NCBI GenBank assembly: GCA_021604545.1
Contig: BQJE01000003.1
Coordinates: 186,001 to 250,000 of the forward strand
DNA length: 64,000 nt
DNA from: Micavibrio sp.
Lineage (GTDB): Bacteria; Pseudomonadota; Alphaproteobacteria; Micavibrionales; Micavibrionaceae
Direction: 5' to 3'
Shown here: positions 45,480 through 54,852 of the stretch, piece after piece
Numbering within the stretch: the stretch's first letter is position 1
How the letters are laid out: the number at the start of each line of letters is the position of its first letter
Notes under the pieces: generated by a model
The model's database searches: none
What the model saw: only the letters and a program-made list of their open reading frames with translations
Told to the model about the DNA's origin: nothing
Made by a program: the position numbers and the translations under genes

Positions 45480-46949
45480 ATGAGTAAAATCACGCAAAGG
45501 CTGGATTTACGCCAGTCCCAGCAACTCGTTATGACCCCGCAACTGCAACAGGCGATTAAGCTGTTGCAGCTTAATAATATGGAGCTTAGCGAGTTTGTTG
45601 AGGAAGAGCTGGAGCAAAATCCGTTGCTGGAAAAAGGAGAGCGCGAGGAAGCCTCAGAGACTGAGGATGCGCCCGAAGCTACCGAGCAAAAAGACGAGGT
45701 TCAGGCTGAATTCGACGATTCATGGACAGGAAACGAAACTCAGGAGGCAAGTTCCGGCGATTTTGATCCTGGATCCTCGATGGCTGATATCGGCAGCGGT
45801 GGCAATGCAAGTTTTGAAGATGCTGAGAACAGCTTTGAAAACCGCATGTCGCAACCCAAGACCCTGCGTGAGCATCTCAACGAACAATTGCTCGTTTCTT
45901 TTGAAGATGGCCGCGACCGCATGATTGGCGGGCTGCTGATTGATCAAATTGATGAAACGGGATATTTACGCACCGAACATGACAAGCTGGCCGAACGGCT
46001 GGGATGTTCGCTGGAGCGCATCGAAAAATTATTGAAAGAGCTTAAAGGGTTCGATCCCACCGGGATTTTTGCTGGTGATTTGTCCGAATGCCTGGCATTG
46101 CAGCTTGAAGAACAGGGTAAACTCGACAAACCGATGCGTGCCTTGCTTGAAAACCTTGATATGCTGGGTGATCACGATATGAAAGGTTTGGCTAACACAT
46201 GCGGGGTTAATGATACTTATCTGGCTGATATGATCGAGGAGATTCGCAGCCTTAATCCGAAACCGGCCGCTGAATTCGACCATTTGGTTGTCCAGACCGC
46301 TATTCCCGATGTAATTATGAAACGTCTACCTAAAAATCTCGGCGGCGGCTGGCGGGTGGAGCTGAACAATGAAACCCTGCCCCGTGTTCTGGTTAATCAG
46401 GAATATTACACAGAAGTCACCAGCAAGACCAAAGACAAGAAGGACAAAGAGTACCTCACAAATCAGCTAAATTCGGCCAACTGGTTGGTGAAAGCCATGG
46501 ACCAGCGCGCCCAAACGATCCTTAAGGTATCGGCTGAGATTATCGAGCAGCAGGATGGTTTTTTTAATTATGGTATTGAGTTTCTCAGGCCATTAACGCT
46601 GAAAGATATTGCCGAGGAGATCGAAATGCATGAAAGCACAGTCAGCCGCGTCACCACCAATAAGTACATTGGTACGCCGCGCGGCATATTTGAGCTGAAA
46701 TATTTCTTCTCTACGGCGCTGGGCGGCACGGATGGTGGCAATACGCATTCTTCTGAATCTGTAAAGGCACGGATTAAAACCCTAATAGACGAAGAAGATC
46801 AAAAAAAGATTCTGTCTGATGATAAAATCGTTGATATCCTCAATAAAGAAGGCATCGATATGGCACGGCGTACGGTTGCCAAATACCGCGAAGCCATGCA
46901 TATCCCCTCTTCTGTCCAACGCCGCAAACAAAAGAAAAATAAGCAATAA
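45480..46949 (+). CDS. rpoN: RNA polymerase sigma-54 factor
   Basis: Sigma-54 directs RNA polymerase to -24/-12 promoters that need activator ATPases. The 489-residue protein has the glutamine/leucine-rich region I (LRQSQQLVMTPQLQQAIKLL), an acidic region II (about 50-120), the core-binding region, the helix-turn-helix (TLKDIAEEIEMHESTVSRV) and the RpoN box ARRTVAKYRE near the C-terminus. Its place between lptB and hpf is the standard order. Confidence 0.97.
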   Translation: MSKITQRLDLRQSQQLVMTPQLQQAIKLLQLNNMELSEFVEEELEQNPLLEKGEREEASETEDAPEATEQKDEVQAEFDDSWTGNETQEASSGDFDPGSSMADIGSGGNASFEDAENSFENRMSQPKTLREHLNEQLLVSFEDGRDRMIGGLLIDQIDETGYLRTEHDKLAERLGCSLERIEKLLKELKGFDPTGIFAGDLSECLALQLEEQGKLDKPMRALLENLDMLGDHDMKGLANTCGVNDTYLADMIEEIRSLNPKPAAEFDHLVVQTAIPDVIMKRLPKNLGGGWRVELNNETLPRVLVNQEYYTEVTSKTKDKKDKEYLTNQLNSANWLVKAMDQRAQTILKVSAEIIEQQDGFFNYGIEFLRPLTLKDIAEEIEMHESTVSRVTTNKYIGTPRGIFELKYFFSTALGGTDGGNTHSSESVKARIKTLIDEEDQKKILSDDKIVDILNKEGIDMARRTVAKYREAMHIPSSVQRRKQKKNKQ

Positions 46950-46976
46950 AATTAGGCATGCCAAACTGAGCGATGC

Positions 46977-47006
46977 TTGAAATTTTTATGCATAAGCTGC
47001 TACAAT
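46977..47006 (+). promoter_or_regulatory. hpf promoter
   Basis: TTGAAA (46977-46982), 18 bases, TACAAT (47001-47006). The leader of about 30 bases contains TTAGGA before the ATG at 47042. Confidence 0.65.
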
Positions 47007-47041
47007 ATACCTAGATCACATCACAAATTTAGGAATTTAAT

Positions 47042-47680
47042 ATGGAACTGACAGTTCAAGGCAAACAAATTGACGTCGGCGATGCCTTACGCACACATGT
47101 CACTGAAAAGCTCGAGGATATTGACCAGAAATATTTCAATCATGCGACAGCCGTTACCGTTACTTTTTCAAAAGAAGGCCACGGCCACGGGGTTTTCAGA
47201 GTGCATATTTCCTATCTGGTCGGCAAAAACATCACCATTAACACCGAAGGCGAAGCGGGCGATTCCTATGGCGCTTTCGATAAGGCTGCTGAAAAAGCCG
47301 CCAAGCGCTTACGCCGCTACAAAAAGCGCCTGCGCGATCATCACGCCCGCAGCGAAAAAACGCCGGAAGCCGAAATCCTTAAGGCCCGTGATTATACGCT
47401 GGCGGTTGAAGAAGAAGCCCCCGAACAGGACAATAACGATGACGGCGTCCCCCATGGCGAAGATCCGGTTGTTATTGCTGAAATGTCTACCGACGTTGAA
47501 ACCCTCAGTGTGTCCGAAGCTGTCATGCGCCTGGACCTTTCCGGCCAGTCCGCTTTGCTGTTTCGCAACGCAAGCCATGAGGGATTAAACATGGTCTATC
47601 GCCGCCCAGACGGTAATGTCGGCTGGCTCGATCCCGAAGGCAATAACGGCGGCAAAAAGCAAGCCACCGGCAGTGCTTAA
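47042..47680 (+). CDS. hpf: ribosome hibernation promoting factor, long form
   Basis: Long HPF dimerises 70S ribosomes into inactive 100S particles in slow growth. Residues 1-100 are the S30AE/RaiA domain (VQGKQIDVGDALRTHVTEKL, then the basic KRLRRYKKRLRDH). A linker of about 50 residues leads to the C-terminal dimerisation domain (LDLSGQSALLFRNASHEGL, VVYRRPDGN-type strand reading MVYRRPDGNVGWLDPE). The 212-residue length confirms the long form. Own promoter at 46977-47006. Confidence 0.94.
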   Translation: MELTVQGKQIDVGDALRTHVTEKLEDIDQKYFNHATAVTVTFSKEGHGHGVFRVHISYLVGKNITINTEGEAGDSYGAFDKAAEKAAKRLRRYKKRLRDHHARSEKTPEAEILKARDYTLAVEEEAPEQDNNDDGVPHGEDPVVIAEMSTDVETLSVSEAVMRLDLSGQSALLFRNASHEGLNMVYRRPDGNVGWLDPEGNNGGKKQATGSA

Positions 47681-47860
47681 ATTATCCACTTAATATTTTC
47701 CTGTCTTAACCTGCAGTGCAGAACATCAAATATGTTGTATATGCCTGAGTCGCCCGGTAAAGACCGCTTTGTGCAATAATGCGCTGCACCAAATTTAGGA
47801 CTGGATTTTCTATTTCTTTGGGTGTATTTCCTCCTCACGTGTGACGCAGTGGGGTTTAAA

Positions 47861-48334
47861 ATGCGCAACTTTGTAAAAGATATCAGGATTGATCTTATCA
47901 TTCCCAATATGAAAGTGAACAACCGAAGGCAGGCTCTTGAGGCTCTGACTGAAAAAGCTGCGCCAGTATGCAGCATATCAAAGCCTGAGTTGCTTGATCA
48001 CTTAATTAGCCGGGAAGAAACGGCCAATTCAGGAATAGGCGATGGTGTTGCCATTCCGCACATAAAATTTAGACAGCTAGATAAGCCCTTTATTGCGCTG
48101 GCACGGCTTGACGAAGCTGTTGCGTTCGATTCCATAGATGGTGAACCTGTCAGCCTTATTTGCATGGTCCTCTCCCCAGAGCAGGAAGGACCGTTATATC
48201 TCCAGCGCCTATCGCGCATCTCACGTCTACTACGACGCAAGGAATTAAGACAACAGCTGCTTAATGCTAAAGATGCCAAAGCCATGTGCACAGCTGTTGA
48301 ATCAGCCCTCACCGACTGGGCCGTAGCTGCTTAA
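47861..48334 (+). CDS. ptsN: nitrogen regulatory PTS protein IIA-Ntr
   Basis: EIIA-Ntr accepts phosphate from NPr in the nitrogen PTS and regulates other proteins rather than sugar uptake. The 157-residue protein has the phospho-histidine H67 in GVAIPHIKF and the family pattern LLDHLISREETANSGIGDG. The ATG at 47861 is preferred over a GTG at 47822, as it fits the family N-terminus. The gap 47681-47860 after hpf shows no clear promoter or terminator. Overlaps the convergent Hsp20 stop. Confidence 0.93.
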   Translation: MRNFVKDIRIDLIIPNMKVNNRRQALEALTEKAAPVCSISKPELLDHLISREETANSGIGDGVAIPHIKFRQLDKPFIALARLDEAVAFDSIDGEPVSLICMVLSPEQEGPLYLQRLSRISRLLRRKELRQQLLNAKDAKAMCTAVESALTDWAVAA

Positions 48335-48795
48335 TCAGATTTCAGGTCGATGGCCTGCGGTTTACTTTTTCCATTACCGGCAGAGCTTTTAATCTCGATC
48401 TTACGCGCAGCGCGTTCAGGTTCAACCTGTTCCAGATTGATATGTAGCAAGCCATTATCAAGTGCAGCTCCCTTAACCTCAACACCATCGGCAAGAACAA
48501 AGCTACGCTGAAATTGACGGGCAGCAATACCGCGATGCAGATAAATACGATCCTCATCATCAATTTGTTTGCCGCGGATACTAAGCTGGTTGTGCTCTGC
48601 TTCGACATCAAGTTCGTTCATCGAAAATCCAGCGACAGCCAAAGTAATCCTCAGGCCGTTTTCACCAATGCGTTCGATATTGTAAGGGGGGTAGCCATCC
48701 GATCCTGATTTTTGCAAACGATCGATGGTTTTTTCAAATTGATCGAAACCCAGAAATAATGGGCTGTCGAATAAAGCTAATCTGCCACTATTCAT
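48331..48795 (-). CDS. small heat-shock protein, Hsp20 family
   Basis: ATP-independent holdase chaperone that keeps unfolding proteins soluble. The 154-residue protein resembles IbpA/HspQ-type Hsp20: N-terminal LFLGFDQFEKTIDRL, YPPYNIERIGENGLRITLAVAGF starting the alpha-crystallin domain, RGIAARQFQRSFVLADGVEV and a lysine-rich C-terminus. GAGAGGAGAATG gives a strong ribosome site. No obvious CIRCE or sigma-32 element is seen. The intervening 110 bases to the next gene hold nothing I can name. Confidence 0.93.
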   Translation of the reverse strand: MNSGRLALFDSPLFLGFDQFEKTIDRLQKSGSDGYPPYNIERIGENGLRITLAVAGFSMNELDVEAEHNQLSIRGKQIDDEDRIYLHRGIAARQFQRSFVLADGVEVKGAALDNGLLHINLEQVEPERAARKIEIKSSAGNGKSKPQAIDLKSD

Positions 48796-48905
48796 AGCAT
48801 TCTCCTCTCATGAGCGAGTTGTTCATATAAGCAGCCCACATACGCAGCACCGCTATAGTCAGTTATATAAGATATGAGGTTGGATTTATCAAGTTTGAAG
48901 AGGTT

Positions 48906-49097
48906 TCATGCCTTTTTACGAGCCTTTTTTTGGATAAAAGCCCGGTCGCAATAGCCACATTCAACCATGTCTAAATCCTCAAAAACATACCAAACCTTGG
49001 GATGACCAAGCGCACCGCCGCCGCCGTCACAGCTAACTTCATCGGCATCTTCGTCAACTTCAATGATTTCGGGTGGTTTGACGGCCATTTCTGTCAT
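48906..49097 (-). CDS. zinc-finger domain protein, NDUFS6-like (zf-CHCC)
   Basis: A 63-residue protein with VSCDGGGGALGHPKVWYVF and VECGYCDRAF, the CX(n)HX(n)CX2C zinc site shared with the complex I accessory subunit NDUFS6 and its small alphaproteobacterial homologues. The N-terminus is acidic and the C-terminus basic (KKARKKA). Likely role: zinc-binding accessory factor for complex I, by homology only. Confidence 0.85.
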   Translation of the reverse strand: MTEMAVKPPEIIEVDEDADEVSCDGGGGALGHPKVWYVFEDLDMVECGYCDRAFIQKKARKKA

Positions 49098-49141
49098 AAT
49101 CCCTTAACTATTCGTTAGATGGTTTCTTATAAAATCCTATC

Positions 49142-49540
49142 ATGAACACGTTAAATGAAATCAAATTCATAGACAACGCCACAATAGGCAGCCGCCACGA
49201 AAACTATACAACGGTATTCGTGGATGTTCCGACTGTTCTCAAAAGCTGGCAAAGCTCGCTGTTCAGCTTCCAGTGGTTGCAGCCTGACGGACAGATCAAA
49301 GATATAGAGGCGCTGCCCGAAGAAGAGCAGCCCAAGCGCCAAGGCGTTGAAGAAAAGCTAAGCTCAGCTGCTGCGATTGAACAACCTATCCTCGGAATCG
49401 GTTTGATGGAGAATATAGAAATTGGCGCCGGACGCGCTGAATTCCTGACACTAGCCGCAAAGGGTGTACCACAAATCCCGGTCCATATCCCCAAATCCAA
49501 TGAAAGCGATTTCAAAGAGTTTCTGGCTGCGATAGACTAA
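49142..49540 (+). CDS. hypothetical protein
   Basis: Unrecognised 132-residue soluble protein. The N-terminal part looks like a compact domain (FIDNATIGSRHENYTTVFVDVP, SLFSFQWLQPDGQIKDIEAL), followed by a charged stretch (PEEEQPKRQGVEEKL) and a hydrophobic region ending with a conserved-looking PVHIPKSNE. No signal peptide or membrane segment. Six bases separate it from the next gene, so the two are probably co-transcribed. Confidence 0.7.
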   Translation: MNTLNEIKFIDNATIGSRHENYTTVFVDVPTVLKSWQSSLFSFQWLQPDGQIKDIEALPEEEQPKRQGVEEKLSSAAAIEQPILGIGLMENIEIGAGRAEFLTLAAKGVPQIPVHIPKSNESDFKEFLAAID

Positions 49541-49545
49541 GCTCT

Positions 49546-50244
49546 ATGAGAAATTCCCAAAGCGGAAATGTCCTGTTTTATGTCCTGATTGCAGTAGCAC
49601 TGCTCGGAACGTTGTCTTATGCCGTCACCAACAGCAATCGCGGCAATGTACAGCAACTGACCCAAGATAAAGCACGGCTGATGGCATCAGAGATTATTGA
49701 ATACGGTAATGTTCTTGGCAATGCCGTGGCACAGCTGAAATTGCGCGGCGTGTCCGATACTGATCTTTGTTTTGACGATCCGCAATGGCCTGTCTCTTAC
49801 AACCACGCTGGCTGCGCCGATAATCTCAACAAGGTCTTTCATGTTTCCGGCGCTGGCGCGATCTGGGCTGAAGTTAATAGCGAGGCAATGGACGCCACCG
49901 CGACGCCGGATAATCTCTGGCATTTTTACGCTGACAATGAAATCGAGGAAGTCGGCACAACCTGTGGCAACGCTGCCTGTTCCGATCTAATCATGGTGGT
50001 AGATGAGCTTAGCCAAACTGTTTGTATCGAGATGAATGATCTGCTGGGCATAGTCAATCCCGGTGACGTACCGCCAACAGATGCAGGACTTGCTGAAACA
50101 CTTTATATAGGGGCTTACGGTCATAACAACGTGATTGGCGATGAAGTCGGCGGCGCGGAAATAACAGGCAAAACGGCGGCATGTTACCAAAAAACCGGCG
50201 CACCGGCGGAGTATGTGTTCTACAAAGTCCTGATCGCTCGCTAA
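49546..50244 (+). CDS. pilin-like or Tad-type membrane-anchored protein
   Basis: A 232-residue protein starting [21 protein letters not shown]: a short basic tip and one hydrophobic helix, then a polar helix ([20 protein letters not shown]) like the N-terminal spine of pseudopilins. The exported remainder has several cysteine pairs (CFDDP, CADN, CGNAAC, CIE) suggesting disulfides. It lacks the G/E pilin cleavage motif in exact form. It overlaps the convergent cysS stop. Function unknown; a pilus or secretion minor pilin is one possibility. Confidence 0.6.
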   Translation: MRNSQSGNVLFYVLIAVALLGTLSYAVTNSNRGNVQQLTQDKARLMASEIIEYGNVLGNAVAQLKLRGVSDTDLCFDDPQWPVSYNHAGCADNLNKVFHVSGAGAIWAEVNSEAMDATATPDNLWHFYADNEIEEVGTTCGNAACSDLIMVVDELSQTVCIEMNDLLGIVNPGDVPPTDAGLAETLYIGAYGHNNVIGDEVGGAEITGKTAACYQKTGAPAEYVFYKVLIAR

Positions 50245-51602
50245 CCCGTACGTTTCCACTTCGTACCGGTGGGGGTGTCTTCTATCTCGATGCCCCGGGC
50301 GGCTAACTCATCGCGAATTTCATCAGAGCGGGCGAAGTTTTTATCCGTACGTGCCTGCGTACGTTCAGCGAGCAACGCATCAATTTCCGTATCACCTTCG
50401 CCGCCAAAACCAAGCCAGGCATTGGGGTCTTGCTGTAAAATACCGAGCAGTTTTCCGGCGGCCAAGAGTTGCCCTTTAAGCTCTGGCGTGTTGTCACTTT
50501 TTAGCAATGCACTCAGTTCCGCCATGGCCTGCGGCGTGTTCAAATCATCACAGAGCGCATCCATGATGGTGGCCGGTATATCCTCTTCATTAGCTTCCAT
50601 ATCGTTCATCTGATTAAGACGCGCGTAAAAACGATCGAGGATATTTTTATTGCGTTCTATGCCTTCCACCGACCAATCCAGCGGCTGGCGGTAATGAGCC
50701 GAGAGCAATGTGAGGCGCAACGCTTCGCCGGGGAAGTTATCGATCAGATCATGGACCAGCGTAATATTACCCAGCGATTTTGACATTTTTTCGCCCTGCA
50801 CCGTCACAAAACCGTTATGGACCCAGGTTTTGGCAAAAGCGCTTAAATCATCTTCAGCGCCATGGGCGCAGCAGCTTTGCGCGATTTCATTTTCATGATG
50901 GGGGAACTTTAAATCCGCGCCGCCGCCATGGATGTCAAAAGGCAGGCCCAAATGTTTTTCCGCCATCGCCGAACATTCGACATGCCAGCCGGGGCGGCCA
51001 CGTCCCCATGGGGAATCCCAACCCGGTTGATCATCCTCGCTGGGCTTCCACAGCACAAAATCAGCCGGGTCTTTTTTATAGGGTGCGACTTCAACGCGCG
51101 CGCCGGCGATTTGGTCATCACGGCTGCGCCCCGATAAACCGCCATAGGCCGGAAAGGACGGCACGTTAAACAAAACATGACCTTCGCCTTCGTAGGCGTG
51201 GTCTTTTTCGATCAGTTTTTCAATCAACGCGATCATGTCAGTGATATGCTCAGTTGCGCGCGGCTGGATATCCGGCGGCGAGACACCGAGCGCGCTCATG
51301 TCCTCGTTATAGATGCGGCCATATTTTTCGGTGATGGCCTCTATCGCTTCGCCGGTCTCATTAGCGGCCGCGATGATTTTGTCATCAACATCTGTAATAT
51401 TAGAGACATAGGTAACCTTTGGGTACAGGCCGCGAAGAAGATTTGCCAGCAGATCAAATACCACTGCCATGCGAGCATTGCCGATATGAGCGTAATTATA
51501 GACCGTCGGGCCACAGGCATAGACACGTACATGGGCCGGATCGAGAGGCTGGAAGGCCTCTTTTTCTCTGGAAAGCGTGTTGAAAAGCTTAAGTTGCGGC
51601 AT
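50241..51602 (-). CDS. cysS: cysteinyl-tRNA synthetase
   Basis: Charges tRNA-Cys. The 453-residue enzyme has the class I signature region [16 protein letters not shown] (zinc cysteine and HIGN in place of HIGH), [29 protein letters not shown] with the other zinc ligands, and [18 protein letters not shown] is the usual N-terminus, so the start is 51602; an upstream extension to 52001 is antisense to folE. It diverges from folE. Confidence 0.96.
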   Translation of the reverse strand: MPQLKLFNTLSREKEAFQPLDPAHVRVYACGPTVYNYAHIGNARMAVVFDLLANLLRGLYPKVTYVSNITDVDDKIIAAANETGEAIEAITEKYGRIYNEDMSALGVSPPDIQPRATEHITDMIALIEKLIEKDHAYEGEGHVLFNVPSFPAYGGLSGRSRDDQIAGARVEVAPYKKDPADFVLWKPSEDDQPGWDSPWGRGRPGWHVECSAMAEKHLGLPFDIHGGGADLKFPHHENEIAQSCCAHGAEDDLSAFAKTWVHNGFVTVQGEKMSKSLGNITLVHDLIDNFPGEALRLTLLSAHYRQPLDWSVEGIERNKNILDRFYARLNQMNDMEANEEDIPATIMDALCDDLNTPQAMAELSALLKSDNTPELKGQLLAAGKLLGILQQDPNAWLGFGGEGDTEIDALLAERTQARTDKNFARSDEIRDELAARGIEIEDTPTGTKWKRTG

Positions 51603-51686
51603 ATTTATTCTTTCTGTACGTGTTTTTACTGGAAAATAAGCGAAATACACTGTAATACCAATGGAAAATTTTAAAAAGGGGAAACC

Positions 51687-52301
51687 ATGACCGCCGAATT
51701 CCTGAAAGCCAAGAAAGCCTGCAACGACCAAGCGCCGAGCCGTGAAGAGGCAGAGCGGGCCGTAGAAACGCTGATCCGCTGGGCCGGGGATGATCCAACG
51801 CGCGAAGGGATGAAAGAAACCCCGGCGCGAGTGGTGCGGGCTTATGAAGAATTTTTCGCCGGTTATACGCAATGCGCCAAAACCGAACTGCTCAAGACAT
51901 TTGAAGACATTCAGGGTTTTGATGATCTGGTGATCGTCAAGGATATCGATTTCGTTTCCCATTGCGAACATCACATGGTGCCCATTATCGGTAAGGCGCA
52001 TGTCGCATACTGGCCGACTGAGAAAGTGGTCGGCATTAGCAAGCTGGCGCGGATTGTCGATATTTTTGCCAAGCGCCTTATTTCACAAGAAACCATGACC
52101 AGCAATATTGTTGATACAATTGACGAGACGCTCAGCCCCAAAGGCAGCGCCGTGATGATCGAAGCCAATCATCAATGCATGTCCATCCGTGGTGTTAACA
52201 AGAGCAATTCAGCCACCGTGACAACGACATTTTCCGGTATTTTTAAAGAGGACAGAGACGTTCAGAGACGTTTTCTGGATTTAATCACAAAACAAGCATA
52301 G
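51687..52301 (+). CDS. folE: GTP cyclohydrolase I
   Basis: FolE makes 7,8-dihydroneopterin triphosphate from GTP, the first step of folate (and queuosine) synthesis. The 204-residue protein has [22 protein letters not shown], the zinc/catalytic [22 protein letters not shown] block, [20 protein letters not shown] and [22 protein letters not shown] precedes the ATG. Two bases separate it from pyrC. Confidence 0.96.
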   Translation: MTAEFLKAKKACNDQAPSREEAERAVETLIRWAGDDPTREGMKETPARVVRAYEEFFAGYTQCAKTELLKTFEDIQGFDDLVIVKDIDFVSHCEHHMVPIIGKAHVAYWPTEKVVGISKLARIVDIFAKRLISQETMTSNIVDTIDETLSPKGSAVMIEANHQCMSIRGVNKSNSATVTTTFSGIFKEDRDVQRRFLDLITKQA

Positions 52302-52303
52302 TT

Positions 52304-53401
52304 ATGAAGATAGAACTTCCGAAATGGTACGACCTGCATGTTCACCTCCGTCAGGGAGAGGCCATGGAAGATTTTATCAAAGCGCAAATTGCGATGGGCA
52401 GCATTGGCGCCCTCGCAATGCCCAATACATCCCCCCCGGTCAGTAAGGTTTTTGAAGACGATGCCAGTGATGGCTGGAGCATCGAAGCCTATACCAATAT
52501 GATCCGTAAGGCGGGGGACGATAGTTTTTCTGAGATCATTGTGCCGCTTTATCTCACACAAAATACCGCGCCAGATATAATTAAAAACGGCGCAGCGAAG
52601 GGGATTTTGAAGGCCTGTAAGTATTATCCGCCACACGGCACGACAGGTGCACAAAGCGCAGCGCCGCTTGAAACTTACGTGGAAAGCGGCGTGTTTGCAG
52701 CGATGGAAGAGGCCGGGGTTGTGCTTTGTGTTCATGGCGAAGAGCATGGGTTGTCCGGTGAGAAATATTTCGGGCAGGAGACAAACGCGGAAGAAGCATT
52801 TTACAAAGATTATATGCCGTGGCTCAAAGATAAGTTTCCGAAACTGAAAATTGTTTGCGAACATATCACGACGAAAGTTGCTGCGGATTTTGTGCAAAAA
52901 TCCGGTGACAATATTGCTGCCACCATCACGCCACAGCATCTGCTCTATACCGTCGGCGATATGGTGAAAGGGTTCAAATACCATCTTTACTGCCTACCGC
53001 TGGTGAAGTTTGAACGCGACCGCCAGGCTTTGCGTGATGCGGTGACAGGTGCGAGCAATACCAAATTCTTCGCCGGTACTGATAGCGCGCCGCATACAAC
53101 CAAAGCCACGGATTGCGGCTGCGCTGCAGGGTGTTTTACGGGCGGGATCGCGCCGCAGCTTTATGCGCAGGGCTTTGAAGAAGCCGGGCTTGATTTGAGC
53201 AGCGATACGGCGCAGGAGATTTTTAAACGTTTTCTTTGCCTGAATGGTGCAGCATTTTACGGCCTCGATGTGCCAGAAGAGACATTCACGCTGGTGAAAG
53301 AAGAGCAAGCCGTTATGCCACTGGAAACTGTCAATGGCGCTGTCACACCGTTGCCGCTCGGTATGGGCCAATCCAGCATTCCGTGGTCGATTAAAGTCTA
53401 A
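52304..53401 (+). CDS. pyrC: dihydroorotase, class II
   Basis: Cyclises carbamoyl aspartate to dihydroorotate in pyrimidine synthesis. The 365-residue enzyme has the first metal site DLHVHLRQG, a likely carbamylated lysine in KACKYYPPHGTTGA, histidine ligands in CVHGEEHG and CEHITTK, and catalytic aspartate in FAGTDSAPHTTKA. A cysteine-rich CGCAAGCF follows, as in the E. coli-type enzyme. Its stop and the next start share one base. Confidence 0.94.
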   Translation: MKIELPKWYDLHVHLRQGEAMEDFIKAQIAMGSIGALAMPNTSPPVSKVFEDDASDGWSIEAYTNMIRKAGDDSFSEIIVPLYLTQNTAPDIIKNGAAKGILKACKYYPPHGTTGAQSAAPLETYVESGVFAAMEEAGVVLCVHGEEHGLSGEKYFGQETNAEEAFYKDYMPWLKDKFPKLKIVCEHITTKVAADFVQKSGDNIAATITPQHLLYTVGDMVKGFKYHLYCLPLVKFERDRQALRDAVTGASNTKFFAGTDSAPHTTKATDCGCAAGCFTGGIAPQLYAQGFEEAGLDLSSDTAQEIFKRFLCLNGAAFYGLDVPEETFTLVKEEQAVMPLETVNGAVTPLPLGMGQSSIPWSIKV

Positions 53402-54600
53402 TGGACTGGCAGCAACTTTTAGAACCCGGTATCCGTGATTTTATTCGCGCGCATGAGAAAGATGACGTGCGGGATCTGGCACTAAAAAAAGCGCCAGATG
53501 AAAGCTGGCCATGGAAACTGATCCTCGACCAGATCAAGGCACGGCAAAAGGCGCGCATAAAACTGCCGCGCTGGCCGGACCATCACGACGATATTATTTT
53601 CCCATCGCCCAATATTCTTGAGCAGGCGTCTTCCGCGCCGACTGCGCGATATAAAGCCCATCTGGTGAAGGGAAAAACTTTTGTCGATCTCACCGGTGGT
53701 GCTGGCGTTGATAGCTGCGCGTTCACCGAAACTTATCAGTCCGGTATTTGTGTTGAGCAGGATAAAGATACGGCAGATTTAATCACACATAATTTGCCGC
53801 TTCTTTGTCGCCGCCCGGTTCAAGTTCATCACAGCAAAGCCGAAGACTTTGTAGAAACCATGAAGCCTGTAGACCTTGTCTATCTTGACCCACAGCGACG
53901 CGATGAAAATAAAAAGGGTTTTTACCGGCTCGAGGATTGCAGCCCGAATATCACAGAGATGCTCCCCGCTCTGTCAAAAAAAGCAAATCAAGTCATGTTA
54001 AAAACGTCGCCGATGCTGGATATCTGGGAGGCGATGAAAACTTTAGCCATTGTCGAAGCCGTGCATGTTGTTGAATGGCAGGGTGAATGCAAAGAGGTTG
54101 TATATATTCTAAATCCAGCACAAAAAACCGATGACAAAAACATTCCGATCACGTCCGCAATCGTAAATGACGGCGGCGAAATAATTTACGATTTTATGTT
54201 CACAAAAGAGAGGGAGGAAAATACTGATCCAAAATATTCCCAACCGCAAAAGTTTTTATTCGAGCCTGGCCCGGCATTTCAAAAAGCTGGTGGATTTAAC
54301 ATACTAGCGCATGAATATGGTGTACAGAAGCTTCACAAACACACGCATCTTTATACATCCGATAAGCCATGTCCCAATTTCCCCGGGCGACAATTCGAAA
54401 TCATTGATATCCTCGCAATCGAGAAGAAGACCCTCCCTATAAGCAAGGCTAACCTAAGCCTGCGCAACTTTCCCGGCACGGTTGAGGGCTTACGGAAGAA
54501 ATTAAAGCTTTCTGAGGGTGGTGAAGATTACCTGTTTGCCTGCACACTTGCTGATGAAAGCAAGGGCCTATTACACGGGCGAAAAATACAAAAAATTTGA
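53401..54600 (+). CDS. THUMP-like class I SAM-dependent methyltransferase
   Basis: A 399-residue putative RNA methyltransferase. The Rossmann core has FVDLTGGAGVDSCAF (SAM motif I), then CVEQDKDTADLITHN and the catalytic-type VYLDPQRRDENKKGFYRLEDC; the C-terminal part has a THUMP-like region ending near YLFACTLADESKG. This domain arrangement is best known from Bacteroidetes proteins, so the gene may have been acquired. It overlaps the pyrC stop by one base, giving a folE-pyrC-methyltransferase run. Substrate unknown. Confidence 0.82.
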   Translation: MDWQQLLEPGIRDFIRAHEKDDVRDLALKKAPDESWPWKLILDQIKARQKARIKLPRWPDHHDDIIFPSPNILEQASSAPTARYKAHLVKGKTFVDLTGGAGVDSCAFTETYQSGICVEQDKDTADLITHNLPLLCRRPVQVHHSKAEDFVETMKPVDLVYLDPQRRDENKKGFYRLEDCSPNITEMLPALSKKANQVMLKTSPMLDIWEAMKTLAIVEAVHVVEWQGECKEVVYILNPAQKTDDKNIPITSAIVNDGGEIIYDFMFTKEREENTDPKYSQPQKFLFEPGPAFQKAGGFNILAHEYGVQKLHKHTHLYTSDKPCPNFPGRQFEIIDILAIEKKTLPISKANLSLRNFPGTVEGLRKKLKLSEGGEDYLFACTLADESKGLLHGRKIQKI

Positions 54601-54852
54601 GCTATATTTACGATAATATTTTGTAAAATTTTTTGTCTAAAATTTTCTTTAAAATCATACACTTAAGTAAATAATTTTATCTGCAAATAGCAATATTAAA
54701 CGGCCTTTAAGGATATTAACGTACGATAATAAGTAGGGGTGTGACGATATAGACCAATAAAAAAACAATAACATTTGGATGAAACGTCAATAAAAATAAT
54801 AATATTTGCCAAGCATGGCCTGGAAAAATACAATGTAACGGATGGGGATGTC

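Noticed and set aside
51603..52001. N-terminal extension of cysS by about 133 residues
   Set aside because: It runs antisense through folE, and the known CysS N-terminus begins at [10 protein letters not shown].
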